A stretch of DNA of 64,000 nucleotides from Zygnema cylindricum (Eukaryota; Streptophyta; Zygnematophyceae; Zygnematales; Zygnemataceae), in assembly GCA_037447655.1 (NCBI GenBank), contig JBBHKE010001332.1, positions 124,299 through 188,298 of the forward strand, given 5' to 3'. The position numbers were made by a program, and so were the translations under genes. Numbering within the stretch: the stretch's first letter is position 1; each line of letters starts with the position of its first letter. This document shows positions 11,723 through 21,855 of this stretch, piece after piece. The notes beneath the pieces are model-generated. The model saw only the letters and a list, made by a program, of their open reading frames with translations, had not been told where the DNA came from and made no database searches.

Positions 11723-12957
11723 CAAAAGCCGCATCATATAAGGGTGAAAAGGTTTTAGATTTGGTTCACACTGGCATATGGGGACCGGCTAAAGTGCCAT
11801 CTGTTGGAGGGAAAAGATTTATGCTTACTATCACTGATGATTGGTCTAGATACTCTAGAGTATATTTCTTGAAAAACAAATCTGAGGCCTCGACTTATTT
11901 TAAGGAATATAAATCATGGAGTGAAAAGTTTCGTGAGACACCTATAAAGAGAGTAAGAAGTGATAATGGGGGGGAATTCACTTCTAATGAGTCTGAGGAT
12001 TACTTGAAAGAGGAAGGGGTTCAACACCAAAAGACTGTCCCAAAGAACCCGGAACAAAATGGTGTAGCCGAGAGACTTAATCGAACATTAAGTGATAGTG
12101 CCCGTAGTATGTTGACGGATAAAAAGATAAGGAAAACTTTTTGGGCGAAAGCTATGAATTGTGCCAATTATCTCAAAAATAGAGTCTTTACCTTGGTTGT
12201 AAAAAGTCAAACACCTTATGAAAGATGGACCGGGAGAAAACCTAACATATCACACTTAAAGGTGTTTCGAAGTCAAGTGTTTAGTTTAAACACAGAAAAA
12301 TCTGATTGGAAGTTAGATGCTAGAGGAAAGCCGGGATAATTACTTGGGTATGATGAGAACGTAAAAGGGTATAGAGTTTATGATCTCGGTAGAGAAGACA
12401 TAATTCTAGTAAAACACATGGTAGTTATGGATGAAGGAAAATCCATAGATCCCTTTAAGTATACTAAACCGGTCAGAATTAGAATTGAATCCGAAAGTGA
12501 GTTAGATGCAGATTCTACTAACCCAACTCCGGTTCAGCCTAACCGTGCAGAGGAAGAGAAAAATCTGACCGAGAGTGACCCGCTTTTGGAGTCACACCTT
12601 CCGATTCAAACCGAGGAAGAAAACGAGGAAATACGGGAAATGGACGATGAACGACCGGAGAAGGACTCCACGGATAGGGGAGAAGGTGAAGTTGTTCGGA
12701 GGAACTCGAGATTACCCTCAATTCCCGCGTCAGAATTTGAAGGAGGAAGAAGAAGCAGCAAGAGACTTCAAGAGAGACAAGTGAACAACAAGGTAACTAA
12801 GCTATCACATTTGAGCGAACCCCAAACTTACTCAAAAGCAGTTAATAGTCCGGAAGGTGGTAGATGGGTGATAGCTATTAATGATGAGATGGCTTCCATT
12901 ATGGAAGCAAACACTTGGGAGTTGGTGGATTGTCCTCTGGAAAGAAAACCAATAGGA
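11723..12957 (+). pseudogene. E3 integrase and linker
   Basis: The frame is shifted from gag. Integrase core residues are visible: Asp is replaced in HTGIW near 11770 (sisters have HTDIW), Asp is present in RSDN near 11960 and Glu in VAERLN near 12067. Stops lie at 12337 (TAA) and 12958 (TGA). Loss of the first catalytic Asp means that this integrase would be dead even without the stops. Confidence 0.88.
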
Positions 12958-14403
12958 TGAAAGTGGGTGTTTAAGTTGAAGCTCAATCCAGATAACACTA
13001 TCGAGCGATACAAAGCCAGATTAGTGGCAAAGGGATTCACACAGAAGGAGGGAATCGATTATGAGGAGACTTTTGCTTCAGTTGTTAGATTCCCCTCCGT
13101 CCGGATCCTACTTAGTCTCGCGGCAGCGGAAGACATGGAAGTGCACCAGATGGATATCAAAACCGCTTTCTTACACAGAGAATTGGAGGAAGTGATCTTC
13201 ATGCGACAACCGGAAGGATTTGTGGAGAAAAGAGAAGAAAGCAAGGTGTGCAGATTGATAAAGTCCCTCTATGGACTAAAGCAAGCTCCACACCAATGGA
13301 ACAAAAAGTTGGACGAGTTTTTGACAAGTTTGGGATATATTCGAATTAGTTTGGATCATTCCATCTACTTATTTGAGGATGAGGAAGGTATAATTTTCAT
13401 TTCCATATATGTTGATGATTTGCTTGTTTTGAGTAAATCAATGGTGAAAATTAATAGATTGAAAAAGGATCTAAAAAGTAGATTTGAAATGAAAGATTTG
13501 GGGGAGGCAAAGTACATATTGGGAATACAAATGGAGAGGGATAGAGAAAAGAAGATAATTAGACTAACCCAAAAAGAAGCAATTAGGAATATGCTTGAAA
13601 AATTTCAAATGGATAAAGCAAATAGTTGTACGACACCAATGGACTTGAAGAAGGGAAGTGAGGGGAGCTCAGAAGAGGGAATCCTGATTTTAGATAATGA
13701 TTTAGGACCTGAGGAAAGTAAGTTCATGCACACTATTCCGTACAGACAGGTTGTCGGTTGTTTGATCTATTTTGTGAATTGCACTCGTCCTGATACAGTA
13801 GCAGATGTGGGAGTATTAAGTAGGAGTCTGAATGATCCTAGGAAGAAAGATTGGGAAGCGGCCAAAAGGGTTATGCGGTATTTGGTAGGAACAAGAGATT
13901 TGTGGTTGCATCTGGGTGGGGATAACACTGACATCACTACTTGGAGTGATGCCAGTTATGGGGATGCTCCGATGAGGAGGTGTACTTCCGGATATGTGTT
14001 GTATGTTGGGAATGAGGCTTGTTGTTGGAGCAGTAAGCAGCAAAAGGTGATTGCTCAGTCCACCATGGAGGTTGAGTATGTGGCCTCTTGTTCTGCTGTG
14101 AAAGAATTAATGTGGGTAAAATCTTTGCTTCAAGAATTGGGATATATGAAAAGCGGAGTGCAAAAAGTATTTTGTGACAATCAAGCTGTGATCGCAATTG
14201 CAGCAAACCTTAAGCATCACTTTAAAGCAAAGCATATGGATATTCGTTTGAGCTTTGTTAGAGAGAAGGTTGAGAATAAAAAAACTAGTTTGGAATATAA
14301 ACTGGATGGAGAGATGGTAGCACATATGATGACTAAACCGGTCCCTTCTCCTAAATTGATATTACGTAGGGAGAAGTGTGGACTGAAGCAAAAGATAGAC
14401 TAG
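12958..14403 (+). pseudogene. E3 reverse transcriptase and RNase H, open for 478 codons
   Basis: The open part, from 12967, keeps the whole RT, including YVDD at 13408-13419, and RNase H (TWSDAS near 13940, a changed EVEY near 14070 where sisters have EAEY). It ends in the natural TAG at 14401-14403. It is the best preserved RT of the window and the best query for lineage assignment. It is only part of a polyprotein, because a TGA precedes it at 12958. Confidence 0.92.
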
Positions 14404-14416
14404 AAAATAAGGGGAG

Positions 14417-15386
14417 TGTTGAAAATGGAGGTATTTTGTAGTCTTTCTTATGGACTTACTGCAGCCCTTATACTTGTCGTAGTCACTAAGGACCTGTATA
14501 AAGCCATGGCTGCCTGCTGCAGCTAAAGGAGACAGGCAGATCATTCAGGGCAGTTTTTTCTTTGCAAAATATATTACTGCACCTTGTGAGAATTGACCCA
14601 GTGACCTCTGAATGATCACCCTACGGAACAGCCGTACGCCTTATCCAGTAAGCCTTGAAGATTCGATACATGTATATGGCGCGATAATAATTTAAAGTTG
14701 TACAGTGCCGAACATTTCATTTAACAAGTTACAGAACGATTTATGCATGGAAACATACCGCGTCGCACGAAATCGAGACCGCACGAAAAAATTACGAATT
14801 AACATTTAATTTCGACGGACGAAATTAAAATGTCTAGATCGAACGACTCATAGTGGGGCCGAAATAACGGAATAGACCTTTGGCGGTTTGCGGAGCAGAT
14901 GTCAGCGGATGACACGTGGCAACATATGGTTGGACAGCGGACATTACGGGAAGAGCAACTACGACTCCGGAACTGACACGCGTCAGCGGACCGCCATGTC
15001 GTACTATGGCCGTACAAGAAGTACAAAGGTACCTATACCTTCTTGTACTTTACAGTAATATGATTGGTCTAGTACCTTAGAGATAGGTTTAGAGAGGTAG
15101 CTTAGGACTTAGAATATTTTTCGGTTTTTCAGCCTCTCTCCCAGAGAGCACCTGTTTTTATGCACCAACTTTGGTCAGCCATAACTTAATGCTCAGATGA
15201 GCAAATTCAGTGATTCTTTTTGCTGCGGACTCAGTGGAGTCCACGCTACACACGGGTGTAGTTGATTAGAGATTTTGAGTCCCAGGGTGGGACTTATTCA
15301 TTGTCAAATTCAAAAGTGCATATGCTATCCTAGAGGCTTCACATAAGCTGGACATTCTGTGTACCAATGGAGGTCACACAATTACA
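14417..15386 (+). mobile_element. 3' LTR of E3 (type B), complete
   Basis: 970 bp from TGTTGAAAATGGAGG to ATTACA, following the polypurine tract at 14404-14416. The antisense tRNA-like module is at 14586-14655, a G-box-like GACACGTGGC near 14912, and six GTAC motifs lie between about 15000 and 15077. E2 gag resumes at 15387. Confidence 0.92.
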
Positions 15387-15802
15387 CACAACTCCTCAAC
15401 CTTGTAAATGTGAAGATGAGGGGTGGCCAAAGCTTGAGTTAGGTGCCTCAGAATGAAGTTCTTGGCACTCATGTTTACATCCTCCCACATTTGAGTATCA
15501 TTCACCGCGGTCTTCACGCCCGCCGCTCCCTGTGCCGTGGCAATAGGAGTAAGGGGTGTCTCCTTCCCTTTTCCCATTTCGGACAAATTGCTGTCCCCAT
15601 CATCTGCCTCCTCCGTTGAGGAAGCCGCTGTTACAGGAAACCTTACTCCTCCAAATCCTGGTGGAGTTCCCGAAGGTGGACATTTCACTTGTCCACTGAC
15701 GATACCCCAATATCATTTTTCGCACAAAGCTCCCATCATCATGGCTTCCCAATAGATGAACCCAGATACATTGAAGGTGGGTACCTTAGAGGGTGGGCCC
15801 AT
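15387..15802 (-). pseudogene. E2 gag N-terminal part
   Basis: It starts at the ATG at 15802 (inside the primer site) and resembles the E6 and E7 gag starts, with a proline-glycine segment near 15660 and the FILRHLTQ motif near 15440. One Arg codon is a TGA (near 15716). The reading is cut at 15387 by E3. Confidence 0.85.
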
Positions 15803-15806
15803 AACC
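15792..15806 (-). other. Primer-binding site of E2
   Basis: On the minus strand GGTTATGGGCCCACC follows the LTR end TGCA directly. It is identical to the sites of E3, E4, E8 and E9. Confidence 0.85.
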
Positions 15807-16813
15807 TGCAATTATGTGTCCTCCACTGCAACACAGAATACAAGAAGCCCCTAGATAATATTTAACTAACCCACTTTAAGACACAACTACTGTTGTCTTT
15901 GAAGGAAAACTGACAATTTGACTGCAACCCTGTGCAGCGTGGACTCCTTTGAGTTTATTGCAAAAAGAATCAATGAAAACAACCAACCAGCCGATTAGTT
16001 ATGAGCCGGCAAAAATGCAAATTTATACAAAGCTCTCTTAGAGAGAGAAGTGACTATCTCCCAAAATTTCCTAAGTCCTAAACCTCTCTCACAACCCCTA
16101 TCTACTAAAGTACAAACTAATCAGATAACTGTAAAGTACAGATAGGTACTACGGCCGATGTCCTTTTTGTACGGCTGGTGTGCGACAAGGCTACTGAGTA
16201 TACACGTGTCACTTTTCCACTCGTTTATATATTCTCCGGATTTCTCGCGACCGAATGTCATCCTTCCACGCGGCGCCACGTCATGCCACGTCCATAAAAT
16301 CCAAAGTGACCATTCCGCGATCTCGGCGACGACGTGCGCCGTCGGATTAAATGCGACATTAAATGTCGACCGTTCAAAGTGTCTGTTTCATTTGTTTCGT
16401 GCGAAATGACGTTTCGCACTAAACCTTAACAAGTTCTATGTTGGTTTCGTTTCATATTCCAGTTAGATCATTTCGGTACTATACAACAGTTTATATATGA
16501 ATGAAACCTTATATTATCTAACGGACTTCTACGACAGACTGGTTAGAGCTAACGGCTACGCCGCGCTCTACCGGTCGAGGGTTCGAGTCCTGCCGGACTC
16601 AACCTTTTGTTGAGAGTGACTTAAGTCACTCTTTAGTCCTTCCTATCGAGCTGAGGCAGCCATGGCTCAATCGCTCTCTCTCTCTCATTCAATGACTACA
16701 ACAAGTATGGGGGCAATAGAGAATAGATGGAGGCACGCTGCTTGCATTTTCTTTATCTGTTTCCGCTTATTATTTCAAACCTAGAAAATTCCAAAAAACT
16801 ACTTAATTCAACA
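15807..16813 (-). mobile_element. 5' LTR of E2 (type C)
   Basis: 1007 bp reading leftward from TGTTGAATTAAGTAG at 16813 to ATTGCA at 15807. It includes the tRNA-like module on the plus strand at 16530-16608 and a cluster of GTAC motifs around 16125-16180. It abuts the methyltransferase reading frame of X at 16814. Confidence 0.9.
16530..16608 (+). other. tRNA-like module in type-C LTR, antisense to the LTR
   Basis: ACTGGTTAGAGC (16538-16549) resembles a tRNA D-arm/A-box. GGTTCGAGTCC (16580-16590) is a perfect Pol III B-box. A TTTT terminator (16605-16608) follows within the small hairpin CTCAAC-CTTTT-GTTGAG. The acceptor and anticodon stems do not pair convincingly. Equivalent modules are at 44252-44332, 51537-51617 and 57004-57080. 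Confidence 0.55.
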
Positions 16814-16879
16814 GTTGCTTGCAGGGCCAACAGCTGTGGAGCTTGAAGGTATGTTCCGTGTGACTTTGGAGACTGAGGC

Positions 16880-18046
16880 TGGAGAATGCCAAAGAATGTT
16901 GCAGAACCCATGAAATTCCATTCAAATCCCTACTTTGTCCGATTAAACTACACCTTTTTGTGGCCGATACCCTTGGTGCTGTCGTGGTTGCTGGTTGAAA
17001 TCCCATTGCCTGTTCTCGTTCCTCAATACTTGTGGCGTTCAAGTAGCGGTTGTACTATCAAAGATCATTCTTGGTGAGCCTTTCCGGTAAGCATGGCTTT
17101 TAGGGAAGGATACCAAGGTCGGTAGGGCCTTTTGTGGATTCCCAGGTTTATTGCAACGGAAATAGGGGGTTCGGTTGGCTGTGGTCAGAGGAGTGGCCAT
17201 TCGCCCTAGTCCGAGAATCTGTTGAAGTGTAATGTTGGGATCTGGAACCTGCGTCTTCAACAGCTGTTGGAGGACGGGAAAGGGAGCGAAGTTGGTCCAT
17301 TAAGCCCGCAATCGGTGTGCTCTTGATCCGACCTGAGCTGCATCAAACAAAATGGGAGTCCTCAGAACCTTCGTCACTTGGTTCCAGCTGTTAACTACCT
17401 GTTTCCTTTTATCATTTGTGGGGTTGACATTTTCCAAGATGTACCCCACTAGCTTGTCTTGGCGTTCCTGTAACCTTGTTATCAGTCGAGTCATTTGAAA
17501 AAGTGTTCTGCTTCGGACATCTTGGTGTCGTTTGCCCTGTCCCGCTAATGAATACCCCTTACATGGCCATCTAGCAATCACTAGGTCTACCTTTCCAAGC
17601 TTCTCTAAATGTAAATCCGTGATGTTGTCGACATTCAAGGGAAGCGTACGGTGAGAGTTAGACATGGCGGACACCGGGAGTTGTTGTGGGTAAAGTTGGT
17701 GCAGCTGTTGCAGTCGGTACTCACTGACTGCACGGGAGTTCGGGTTTGTCTCGACTGTCGAGTACGTTTCTACTTGGTATCCAGCTATCATGACGGCTTC
17801 CAGGTCGGAACTAATGCCGGAAAATAGCAAGAGAATCCGGATTCTTGAGGGCAGGGTATCTAATGGCACCACTTGTCGGTTGAAGTCCTTCCCAGGATTA
17901 GGAACCGTTGGGAGTTCGGGCCGGATGAACCTTGCTGTCCCGGATGATATGGCGGCAAAGCTCTTGTCCACTCCCCGCCGAAGTGTGGCCATCTGTACCA
18001 ATCTGCTTTGATACTCCCTTTCCCACCGCTTGGAAATGGGGAATTG
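16880..18046 (-). pseudogene. Element X C5-cytosine DNA methyltransferase, inactivated
   Basis: Motif I reads LLFSG (Phe at 17824). Motif IV is WPCKGYS with the catalytic Cys at 17561-17563, where the family has PCQGFS or similar. Motif VI is ENV (Glu at 17434). A motif VIII-like AQVGSRAHRLR lies near 17310. After a TAA at 17300-17302, where the family has an aromatic residue, comes WTNFAP, then a region near 17110-17140 (ALPTLVSFP). After a frameshift near 17042 comes a motif IX/X-like stretch (EEREQAMGF near 17020, DLNGISWVL near 16925). Three stops and one frameshift inactivate it. The enzyme would methylate cytosine C5 in DNA. Confidence 0.83.
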
Positions 18047-18049
18047 CTA

Positions 18050-18793
18050 TATGGAATTCGCGATATCGGTGGAATCTTTGAACAGCTCTGAAGGGGTGGA
18101 TGCAGAGTACACCGGATAGCATCCAGCCACAGAAACAGTCCTTTTCTCGTGGTTCTATAAATCCAGTGGTACCACCACCTTGGTGCCCTTTGGATCTTCC
18201 GGGTCTGAATCTGTAACTTGTTCCTTCCATATGCTCAACTCCATGTTTAACCTTGTCCACGTGGCCATGCCCAACAGAATTTCAAATTGTTTACCTTCCA
18301 CCACAAGAAAGGCGAGCTGAATTTGCACGTGTTGGCTTGCGTCATCCGCGAAATCGATTTCCATTGCTTTAATGATGCCATATAGTGGTTGACTCCCACT
18401 GCTGACCGTACTCAGGCATATTTTACTGGGACTGATTTTTGGCCTGATTTCCTCGGGCATTTTGTGTAATGTTGAGGTGGTTATGAGGTTAGGGAGTGCT
18501 CCGGTATCCACCACTGCATCTTGATACCCGCTGTATCCATTAAGTTTAAAATTACCTGTCGTGTTAAGAATAAGAGCCACCGACAGGGCCTTATAATCTC
18601 TATCCGCCATAGAATTTTTTGGTTCTGCCGACATGAAGACTGTCTTGGGTGGTTCTGCCAACGCGACCCTTTCTCTCCTGGTGTGAATCTCTTCCCCTAG
18701 TGCCTGAATGAGGATTTCTTCGGGCAAATTGTGGGAGGAAGCTAGCGTTTTGACGTGGGTCAAGGCGTAGGGCATCAGATGTCGTACCAACAT
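18050..18793 (-). pseudogene. Element X retropepsin (aspartic protease)
   Basis: The active site Asp-Thr-Gly-Ala is encoded at 18497-18508. About 75 residues later comes the hydrophobic ILLGM segment typical of the second conserved retropepsin motif. A stop (TAG) at 18155-18157 follows. The same frame then continues through a second stop at 18047-18049 into the methyltransferase, so protease and methyltransferase belonged to one polyprotein. The frame extends upstream of the ATG at 18793, which is therefore not a proven start. Confidence 0.82.
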
Positions 18794-19519
18794 GATTGTC
18801 GGTTTGGAAGAAAGAGGGTGAGCTTTGGGCGATAAAATGGGTGAGTCTTTGTCTTCTGATTTCTCTTATCCCCCCCCCCCTTGTTTCTTCCTCTTATGCA
18901 TCAGAGTTCCCTGTTGAAGGTGTGATTGGTGGATCGGTTGTTGGTCTTTCAGCCAGGTATGGGTCAAACCATTCTTGATCAGTTTCCGTTGCTGAAGCAT
19001 TCTTTTTTGGCTGTGGTTTCTTCTAACCCTCAAAACCGGGAGGAAGTTTCTTTAGAGCCGAAGGAGGCGGATGGGTCGGTTTCAGGCCCAACGCAATGTC
19101 ACTATTCAGCAAGACAACTCGCATTGTGAAGGATAAAGGACCGGTGGCTTTGCGGATGTGGTCCTAAAGTTCCATCTGCTGGTTGTCCTTTCTCTATGAA
19201 GACGTGGTAGAGCGGAGTTGCCTGCGATTGTCCCTGACCTCGACGTTCCAAGCTCTGAAAAGAAATGTCCTAGCATAATGGGCCTTTGGCGGCACCATAT
19301 CCTATCCCATGAGGTCATCATCAGCTCCACCCACAGTGGTCTGCTGTTCCCGCTCCGCCAGCTTTCGTAGGAGTTCTTGTTTCTGTTTATGCAGTTTTTG
19401 AGCGTGCGTTAGAGGTGGAGGAGTATGGGCCCTTGATCCCAAGCGGAGAGCGGGCAATTCTGCTGCCATGGCGGACAATTGATTGTTTTTTTGCTAGATG
19501 ATGTGTTCCGGCGTCATGT

Positions 19520-20566
19520 TGTAGAAACTAATGGTTTTAAAGTATTTTCTAAGTTTGAATAGAAATAAAGAAGCCGAGACAGTCTACCTCTAACTTCTCT
19601 CTCCAACTCTCAAACTTGTCGCAGTCACTGAGAAATTGGAGAGGAAGCTAGAGCCATGGCTACCTAGGCTATCCGGCGGTTTACGGGAAATTTATACTAG
19701 TTAAGGGATTATTTACTAAAAGGTATATGCCGGTCACAGGATTTGATCCTGGTACATGCCGGCCGACAACCAGAAATAGCCGGTAGCCTTAGCCGTTAAG
19801 TCTAGCAGTAGTGTTACGTATTATATAGTACGATATTTACTTAAACATTAATACGTAGGTTAAATCATTTAACTATAACTGTTTATGGTATACATAGATC
19901 TGGTAATGTATAAGTACAGAATACTGTACATGCACGAAATCAATACCGCGCATTTATTTCGTAAGTGAAACGAATACCGCGCATGTATTTATTACGGTTA
20001 CGATTAAATTAGATTCTAATCAGACGGTCGGAATTAGCGTCGAGATCGCGAAAGAAGATTTCGGCGGTTTGTGGCCATCGCCACATCGGATGACGCGTGG
20101 CGAAATTACATTGGATCGTGGAATCTCCGGAGATTATGGCACCGAATCCAGATAGGACATGTGTCGACATTTGGGCCATGTCGTACAATGTTCGTACATA
20201 AAGTACACCGGCACCTGTACTTTTGCGTACGGAACTCTATTCTGATTGGTTCCGTACATCAGTAGATAGAGTCTGTAAGAGAGATAGGACTTAGAAAAAT
20301 TAGGAGATAGGACCCTCTCTCCCTGAGAGCTTCTGTACAAAAGGTCAACTTTGACCCTCCATAACTTACAGCTCAAGGGAGCAAATTCAGAGATTCTTTT
20401 TGCTATCGACTCAAGGGAGTCTTGCCTTCACAGGGGTGGAGGTGGTCAGAGTTTTTGTCTGCCAGTGTGGCAGTTATTTTTTCTGAAATCCAAAGGGGTC
20501 AGGATTATCCTAGAGGCTTCATGGAAGCTGTCCACTCTGAGGACTTATAGAGGTCTCAGAGTTTCA
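19520..20566 (+). mobile_element. 5' LTR of E4, intact type-A reference
   Basis: 1047 bp from TGTAGAAACTAATGG to GAGTTTCA, without the foldback of the E1 LTR. The antisense tRNA-like module is at 19718-19807 (B-box complement 19739-19749). GTAC motifs cluster at about 20187-20256. Confidence 0.9.
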
Positions 20567-20581
20567 GGTTATGGGCCCACC
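20567..20581 (+). other. Primer-binding site of E4
   Basis: A perfect GGTTATGGGCCCACC next to the LTR, with the gag ATG at 20571-20573 inside it. Confidence 0.85.
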
Positions 20582-20956
20582 CTCTAGGGTACCAATCTTT
20601 AATGGAACTGGATTCATATACTGGGAAAGTATGATGATACGAGCTCTATGCAAAAAAAGGTTTTGGGGGATAGTGAGTGGACGGCTGAGGCGTCCATCAA
20701 GTCTTGGAATTCCTCCAGGTTTTGGACGAAGCAGATTCACCAAGAAAAAAATCCACCTTCAACAGAGGAAACGAAAGAATGAGAAGTGGTGGACAAAGGA
20801 AAGGAGAAGGAGACGACCACACCAATAGCAACTGGTTCGACATTTATGTCACCTATTCCGAGGAACGAGGAGAATGATATTGAAACCTGAACTTCAACAA
20901 TATGGCGGCAAAGCACTTCATCCTACGCCATCTCACTCAAGGACTTGCATGTCTTC
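20571..20956 (+). pseudogene. E4 gag N-terminal fragment
   Basis: It starts MGPPSRVPIFNGTGFIYWE. A frameshift follows near 20745. The AAKHFILRHLTQ segment (about 20900-20945) matches the first bases of E1 in this window. Truncated at 20956. Confidence 0.85.
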
Positions 20957-21855
20957 AGAAAAAGAAACCTCTCCAAATTGCCCCGAAGACTAATATGATT
21001 CTCCCTCAACCCTCTGTTCCGCTGTACGGATCCGACCAGACTCTTCTAAGTTTCAAATAGTGAAAGTCCAAACCGCCCAATGAGGGGATAGTGCAACCAC
21101 CCACCTGAGCTACGATTTCCACAAAAGACAATCCAAAACAAAGATGTCAAAAGAGTTTACGACACAATGCAACAGTTCTCCAACAAAAAGATTGATTGTA
21201 TTTCTCTATGGGTTTTTTTCAGGAGACAGCATTGAAAAAGCAACCTGTCTCCTTCGACCCCAAGTGCCTTATAACAGCCAAGTTTTTCCTACGGCAAGTG
21301 CCAAAGTCAAAACTATACAGGAAGCCAATCAGCGGCCAGAAATTGTTATTATACGGCCATCAGACCAAACAGGTTGTACTACACTTAGGGCAATAAGTTA
21401 GGCGGCTAGCTCCAGCTGGATTTGAAGCCAAAGGTCCTCCTAAAATACACTCATGAGCCACAAAGTCCTGAATCGACGTGAAACGCCTAACTTTGACCCA
21501 AAGTAATAATTGCTCTGCCCGTCTGGTGGACCTGAACTAACATCCTACTAACAGCTAATAGCAAAATCTACAGGTCTATCCCAAAATTTACGTGGCGTTC
21601 CACAATGTACCCCCCACAAAGACAGGTGGAAACTGGTAGCATGTAACAGAATGGGAATCTTTGAAGCAAAATAACTCCGTCGTCCGACCTTCGTTAGGCG
21701 CAAAATAAAGTGTGTTCCGTTCAGTTTGGTAAGAAAAGGGATTTTTTCTGGAGGGGTGTACTCACTCCTCCGTGTTTTGAGGACCTTACCGGTAAAAAGG
21801 GGTTTGGAAATCCTTATTGAAATAAAGTGTGCCGGAAACGCACACGAGTCTGACA
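20957..21855 (-). mobile_element. Element X LTR, copy 1 (partial)
   Basis: About 900 bp matching 41066-41952 in the same orientation. On the minus strand it begins TGTCAGACTCGTG at 21855. It keeps the TATA box (complement of 21269-21273) and the segment at 21226-21251 that corresponds to the self-complementary piece in copy 2. Its LTR 3' end was lost at the junction with E4. Confidence 0.72.

Larger units (their letters stand above)
9113..15386 (+). mobile_element. E3: nearly full-length Ty1/copia element, type-B LTRs
   Basis: It has a 5' LTR lacking its first about 80 bp (9113-10030), a primer-binding site, gag-pol (10035-14403), a polypurine tract and a full 3' LTR (14417-15386). It is inserted in the gag of E2; at 15387 the sequence returns to E2 gag. 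It is the least damaged copy, with one clear frameshift and about five stops. Confidence 0.92.
5123..16813 (-). mobile_element. E2: Ty1/copia element on the minus strand, interrupted by E3
   Basis: Reading from 16813 leftward: 5' LTR (15807-16813), primer-binding site, gag N-terminus (15387-15802), interruption by E3 (9064-15386), then the rest of gag, protease, integrase, RT and RNase H (9063 down to 5257), and the start of the 3' LTR. Left and right pieces are consecutive parts of one gag when compared with E6 and E7, apart from a loss of about 66 bp. Its right end at 16813/16814 interrupts the methyltransferase-bearing element X. Confidence 0.88.
16814..19519 (-). mobile_element. Element X, copy 1: protease-methyltransferase part
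   Basis: The piece is bounded by the E2 LTR at 16813 and the E4 LTR at 19520, and holds one long degenerate reading frame on the minus strand. In order: a Gln/Lys-rich linker with a coiled-coil look (KLHKQKQELLRKLAERE near 19390), a degenerate spacer, a retropepsin, and a C5-cytosine methyltransferase. No reverse transcriptase is present in this piece; it would have to lie beyond the E2 insertion or be absent. Confidence 0.82.
19520..20956 (+). mobile_element. E4: Ty1/copia fragment, 5' LTR and start of gag (type A)
   Basis: A complete 5' LTR (19520-20566) is followed by the primer site and about 390 bp of gag. Near 20956 the sequence switches abruptly to the LTR of element X. Everything downstream, including the adjacent X gag, appears to be deleted. 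Confidence 0.88.

Noticed and set aside
16530-16608. Functional tRNA gene
   Set aside because: The B-box is perfect, but acceptor and anticodon stems do not pair and no clear anticodon loop can be drawn.
16880-18046. Methyltransferase considered as a host DRM or CMT gene
   Set aside because: The retropepsin is in the same frame upstream, no chromodomain or UBA domain is visible, there are no introns, and LTRs of the same element are nearby.
18870-18882. Run of C (also at 62945-62957) considered as a structural or regulatory motif
   Set aside because: Simple homopolymers inside decayed sequence; assembly or slippage noise is as likely.
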